Shown here piece after piece: positions 15,480 to 17,472 of a stretch of DNA of 17,472 bases (the stretch's first letter is position 1; every line of letters begins with the position of its first letter). The stretch is from Pseudodesulfovibrio sp. (lineage in GTDB: Bacteria; Desulfobacterota; Desulfovibrionia; Desulfovibrionales; Desulfovibrionaceae). A program made the position numbers and the translations under genes. The stretch lies in the NCBI GenBank assembly GCA_022712815.1, contig JAFLJW010000349.1, positions 1 to 17,472 on the forward strand. Reading direction: 5' to 3'. The notes beneath the pieces are model-generated. The model did not search any database. It was not told the origin of the DNA and saw only the letters and a list, made by a program, of their open reading frames with translations.

Positions 15480-16173
15480 TTTGTTGTGGTAAAACAGAGA
15501 CAGGCTTGACCGACCAGAAAAACCGTTCTTTCCCGGCTGCGGGATAGCTGGCAGTATCAGCCAGTATCCAGCCCTCCGGGAGTTCGGACTTATCAGGCGG
15601 CGGAGTGTTGGCGAGGATAACCGCCGTGCCGGTGTGGGTATCATCAAATCGAAGCAGGGGGCGAATGAATTCAAGCAGTTTGGGCCATGGCATGAACGCG
15701 CGGCTCAGGATGAGGTCTGCGGAGGCCTTGTGCCCGGCCTCGGCCAGCTGATCAAGGGCATTCTCAGCCTTGCCGTGAAAAACCTTTACCCCCGGCAGTT
15801 TGAGTTTGCCCAGAGCCGAGCGCATGAAGAAGGCTCGCTTTTCCCGGACTTCCACCAGCCAGTACAAACCATCCTGCCAGATGGTCCGCAGGGGAATACC
15901 CGGCAGCCCTGCTCCTGCCCCAAGATCGAGGCACAGCGGTTTGTCTGCGAGTTTCAATCCGGCCAGAAAATCAGCTAAAAAAAGGCTGTCCACAACCAGC
16001 GTGTCAAAGACGGTCTTCCAGTCGGACGGTCCAACCAGATTCATCTTTTTGTTCCATTTGATCAGCTGATCCAGATACAAGGCCAGCAACTCGGCCTGCT
16101 CCGGCTCAACAGGCCTTCCCACTCGCTTTGCGGCAGCCAGAATTTCCGCTGCTGTCATTTTCATTTTTGCCAT
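15466..16173 (-). CDS. rsmG: 16S rRNA (guanine527-N7)-methyltransferase
   Basis: A 235-residue RsmG/GidB methyltransferase that places m7G527 in 16S rRNA using S-adenosylmethionine; loss gives low-level streptomycin resistance in several bacteria. Diagnostic features: the N-terminal YLDQLIKWNKKMNLVG (33-48), the SAM loop CLDLGAGAGLPGIPL (81-95), the acidic strand end VEVREKRAFF (107-116), and LILSRAF (154-160). The C-terminal tail is slightly longer than in E. coli (207 residues). The ATG at 16173 has GAGG four bases upstream. The often-linked gidA/mnmG and parAB genes are not next to it. It lies between the TerC-family gene and the response regulator on the same strand, 166 bases after the former. 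Confidence 0.95.
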   Translation of the reverse strand: MAKMKMTAAEILAAAKRVGRPVEPEQAELLALYLDQLIKWNKKMNLVGPSDWKTVFDTLVVDSLFLADFLAGLKLADKPLCLDLGAGAGLPGIPLRTIWQDGLYWLVEVREKRAFFMRSALGKLKLPGVKVFHGKAENALDQLAEAGHKASADLILSRAFMPWPKLLEFIRPLLRFDDTHTGTAVILANTPPPDKSELPEGWILADTASYPAAGKERFFWSVKPVSVLPQQTDIK

Positions 16174-16339
16174 GCAACCTCAATTAATGATTTTCATTCC
16201 AACAATCCACAAATTCCTTTGGCAGACTATTGGAAAGGAGCCATCCGAGCTAGGCGCACTCTTTCCCTTTAAAAAAACAAGCTCAAACTGATGAACCATG
16301 AAAGAAGGTAAGTTCCTTTTTCGGGTCAGAGGTCACAAT

Positions 16340-17068
16340 TCAGGAAACCTCCGCTGTTGCCTTTCTCTTTTTCATTCGCAGGTTCAGGAACTCCACGAAC
16401 AGCGAAAATGCCATGGCGAAATAGATGTAGCCGCGATCAATATGCTTGTGCATACCCTCGGCCATGAGGAAAATTCCGACCAGAAGCAGGAATGAGAAGG
16501 CGAGCATCTGCACCGTGGGGTGGTCGGAAACAAATTTGCTGACCGGTCCGGCAAACAGCAGCATGACGAAAACAGCGATGACGATAGCCGCGACCATGAC
16601 GCCGATATGCTGGGCCATGCCCACCGCCGTGATGACCGAATCGAGCGAAAAAATGATATCGAGCAACAGAATCTGGATGATGGCGCTGGTGTAGGAATAC
16701 TGGGCGCGCACGTTGCCGTCGCTTGGATCAGACTCCTCCAGCTTGTCATGAATCTCATGGGTCGCCTTGGCAAGCAGGAACAATCCACCGGCCAGTAGAA
16801 CTATATCCCGGCCTGACACCACATGCTCAAAAAGAGTGAATATCGGCGCGGTCAACCCCATGATCGCACTGATGGCGAGCAGGAGCGCGATGCGGGTGAA
16901 CATTGCCAGCCCGATGCCCATCCGCCGGGCCATGGCCCTTGATGCTTCAGGCAGTTTGTTGGTGACCACCACCACAAAGACTATATTGTCGATGCCGAGC
17001 ACGATTTCAAGCCCGGCCAGCGTAATCAGCGCAATCAGGTTTTCCAGTGTCATCAACCCTTCCAGCAT
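16340..17068 (-). CDS. TerC family integral membrane protein (YgdQ-like)
   Basis: A 242-residue inner-membrane protein with about seven helices. TerC-family proteins have been linked to export of metals, notably manganese, sometimes to load secreted enzymes. The two signature helices are present: LAGLEIVLGIDNIVFVVVV (17-35) with Glu21, Asp27 and Asn28, and LLLDIIFSLDSVITAVGM (134-151) with Asp137 and Asp143. The basic ARRMGIG (47-53) and the conserved AEGMHKHIDRGYIYFAMAFSLFVEFLNL end are also typical. No CBS or transporter-associated domain follows, so it is the short form. The ATG at 17068 has GAGG six bases upstream (17074-17077). The frame extends upstream without stop, but the extension has no membrane or family pattern. 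I saw no manganese (yybP-ykoY) riboswitch in its leader. Confidence 0.93.
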   Translation of the reverse strand: MLEGLMTLENLIALITLAGLEIVLGIDNIVFVVVVTNKLPEASRAMARRMGIGLAMFTRIALLLAISAIMGLTAPIFTLFEHVVSGRDIVLLAGGLFLLAKATHEIHDKLEESDPSDGNVRAQYSYTSAIIQILLLDIIFSLDSVITAVGMAQHIGVMVAAIVIAVFVMLLFAGPVSKFVSDHPTVQMLAFSFLLLVGIFLMAEGMHKHIDRGYIYFAMAFSLFVEFLNLRMKKRKATAEVS

Positions 17069-17298
17069 CTGTTCCTCACTTGTGGATTCGATTTTGAAGA
17101 GTATTGAATATACGCAAGTAGAACACAATGAAAGCGTTGTTCTTTCCGGCTGCCGTTGTTTATGAGTGGGGTGATTTTTTTACAGGGTGAACGCTTGACG
17201 CTTCTTCCCATGGAGTGCAATGGTCCCCGGCGAGATGACCCGCGCATCAAGCTGGTCAAATGTATAAATGTGAACAGCATTGTTTGTTTTGAGGTAAC

Positions 17299-17472
17299 AT
17301 GATGGCGGATTTCCACGTCTGCGCGGACACCGAAGACCTGAGCAGGGCAGCCGTGCAACTTTTCATTGCCCGCTCGCACGCGGCTCTGGACGAACGTGCA
17401 CGATTTACAGTCGCTCTTTCCGGCGGATCGACTCCCAAACGATTTTTCGAAATTCTGGCGAGCGAACCATTT
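17299..17472 (+). CDS. pgl: 6-phosphogluconolactonase (5' part; gene runs off the right edge)
   Basis: The first 58 codons are visible, reading MMADFHVCADTEDLSRAAVQ and reaching FTVALSGGSTPKRFFEIL. The SGGSTPK loop (about 43-49) is the substrate phosphate-binding motif of 6-phosphogluconolactonase, the second enzyme of the oxidative pentose phosphate pathway; glucosamine-6-phosphate deaminase shares the fold but usually has a different loop. Two ATG codons are adjacent (17299 and 17302). GAGG at 17291-17294 suits the second slightly better (seven-base spacing). The gap 17069-17298 before it holds the divergent starts of this gene and the TerC-family gene; I found no convincing promoter in it. 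The zwf gene may follow outside the window. Confidence 0.85.
   Translation, partial: MMADFHVCADTEDLSRAAVQLFIARSHAALDERARFTVALSGGSTPKRFFEILASEPF

Noticed and set aside
16295..16325. Possible terminator hairpin after the TerC-family gene
   Set aside because: The A/G-rich and T/C-rich arms pair only with a bulge and wobble, so support is too weak.
17069..17298. Possible manganese riboswitch (yybP-ykoY) upstream of the TerC-family gene
   Set aside because: I could not find the conserved core of that riboswitch in the leader on the minus strand.

Overview
The window reads as ordinary chromosome of a Gram-negative, flagellated bacterium. The gene families, their order and the base composition best fit a sulfate-reducing deltaproteobacterium of the Desulfovibrio/Pseudodesulfovibrio type. 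This is an inference from recognised families; no 16S gene or sulfate-reduction gene is present. Nothing looks like a prophage, insertion sequence, CRISPR array or island.

Layout. The left edge holds the 5' part of a MATE exporter (minus strand), divergent from an AraC-type regulator that is followed by an EamA/DMT transporter. Facing them is a minus-strand pair: a fused ADP-forming acyl-CoA synthetase and a BioD-like/DRTGG (phosphotransacetylase N-terminal-like) protein. Sixteen bases from the synthetase start, RNase III (rnc) begins on the plus strand and converges on a lone flagellin gene. The flagellin has a clear sigma-54 promoter and a CsrA-like hairpin over its ribosome binding site. 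A CAT-anticodon tRNA with its own promoter opens a long plus-strand run of housekeeping genes: NIF3-family protein, coiled-coil zinc-ribbon protein with a Lys/Ala tail, RNase P RNA (rnpB), fused ispDF, a membrane-anchored protein of unknown function, and cysS. These converge on a minus-strand group: a response regulator with a degenerate HD-GYP domain, preceded by rsmG and a TerC-family membrane protein. The right edge holds the start of a 6-phosphogluconolactonase gene.

Functional themes are RNA maturation and translation (rnc, rnpB, tRNA, cysS, rsmG), isoprenoid precursor synthesis (ispDF), acyl-CoA energy metabolism (the synthetase and its DRTGG neighbour), motility (flagellin), export (MATE, EamA, TerC) and signalling.

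The most interesting structure is a small hairpin motif, CGTAYRRGAARTACG. It lies at all three convergent gene junctions of the window, at or inside the terminators, and I found it nowhere else here. Other leads are the two-layer control (sigma-54 plus possible CsrA) of the flagellin, an AAACAGTTT dyad shared by two promoters, the response regulator whose output domain has lost its HD-GYP metal ligands, and the acyl-CoA synthetase with altered ATP-grasp motifs.
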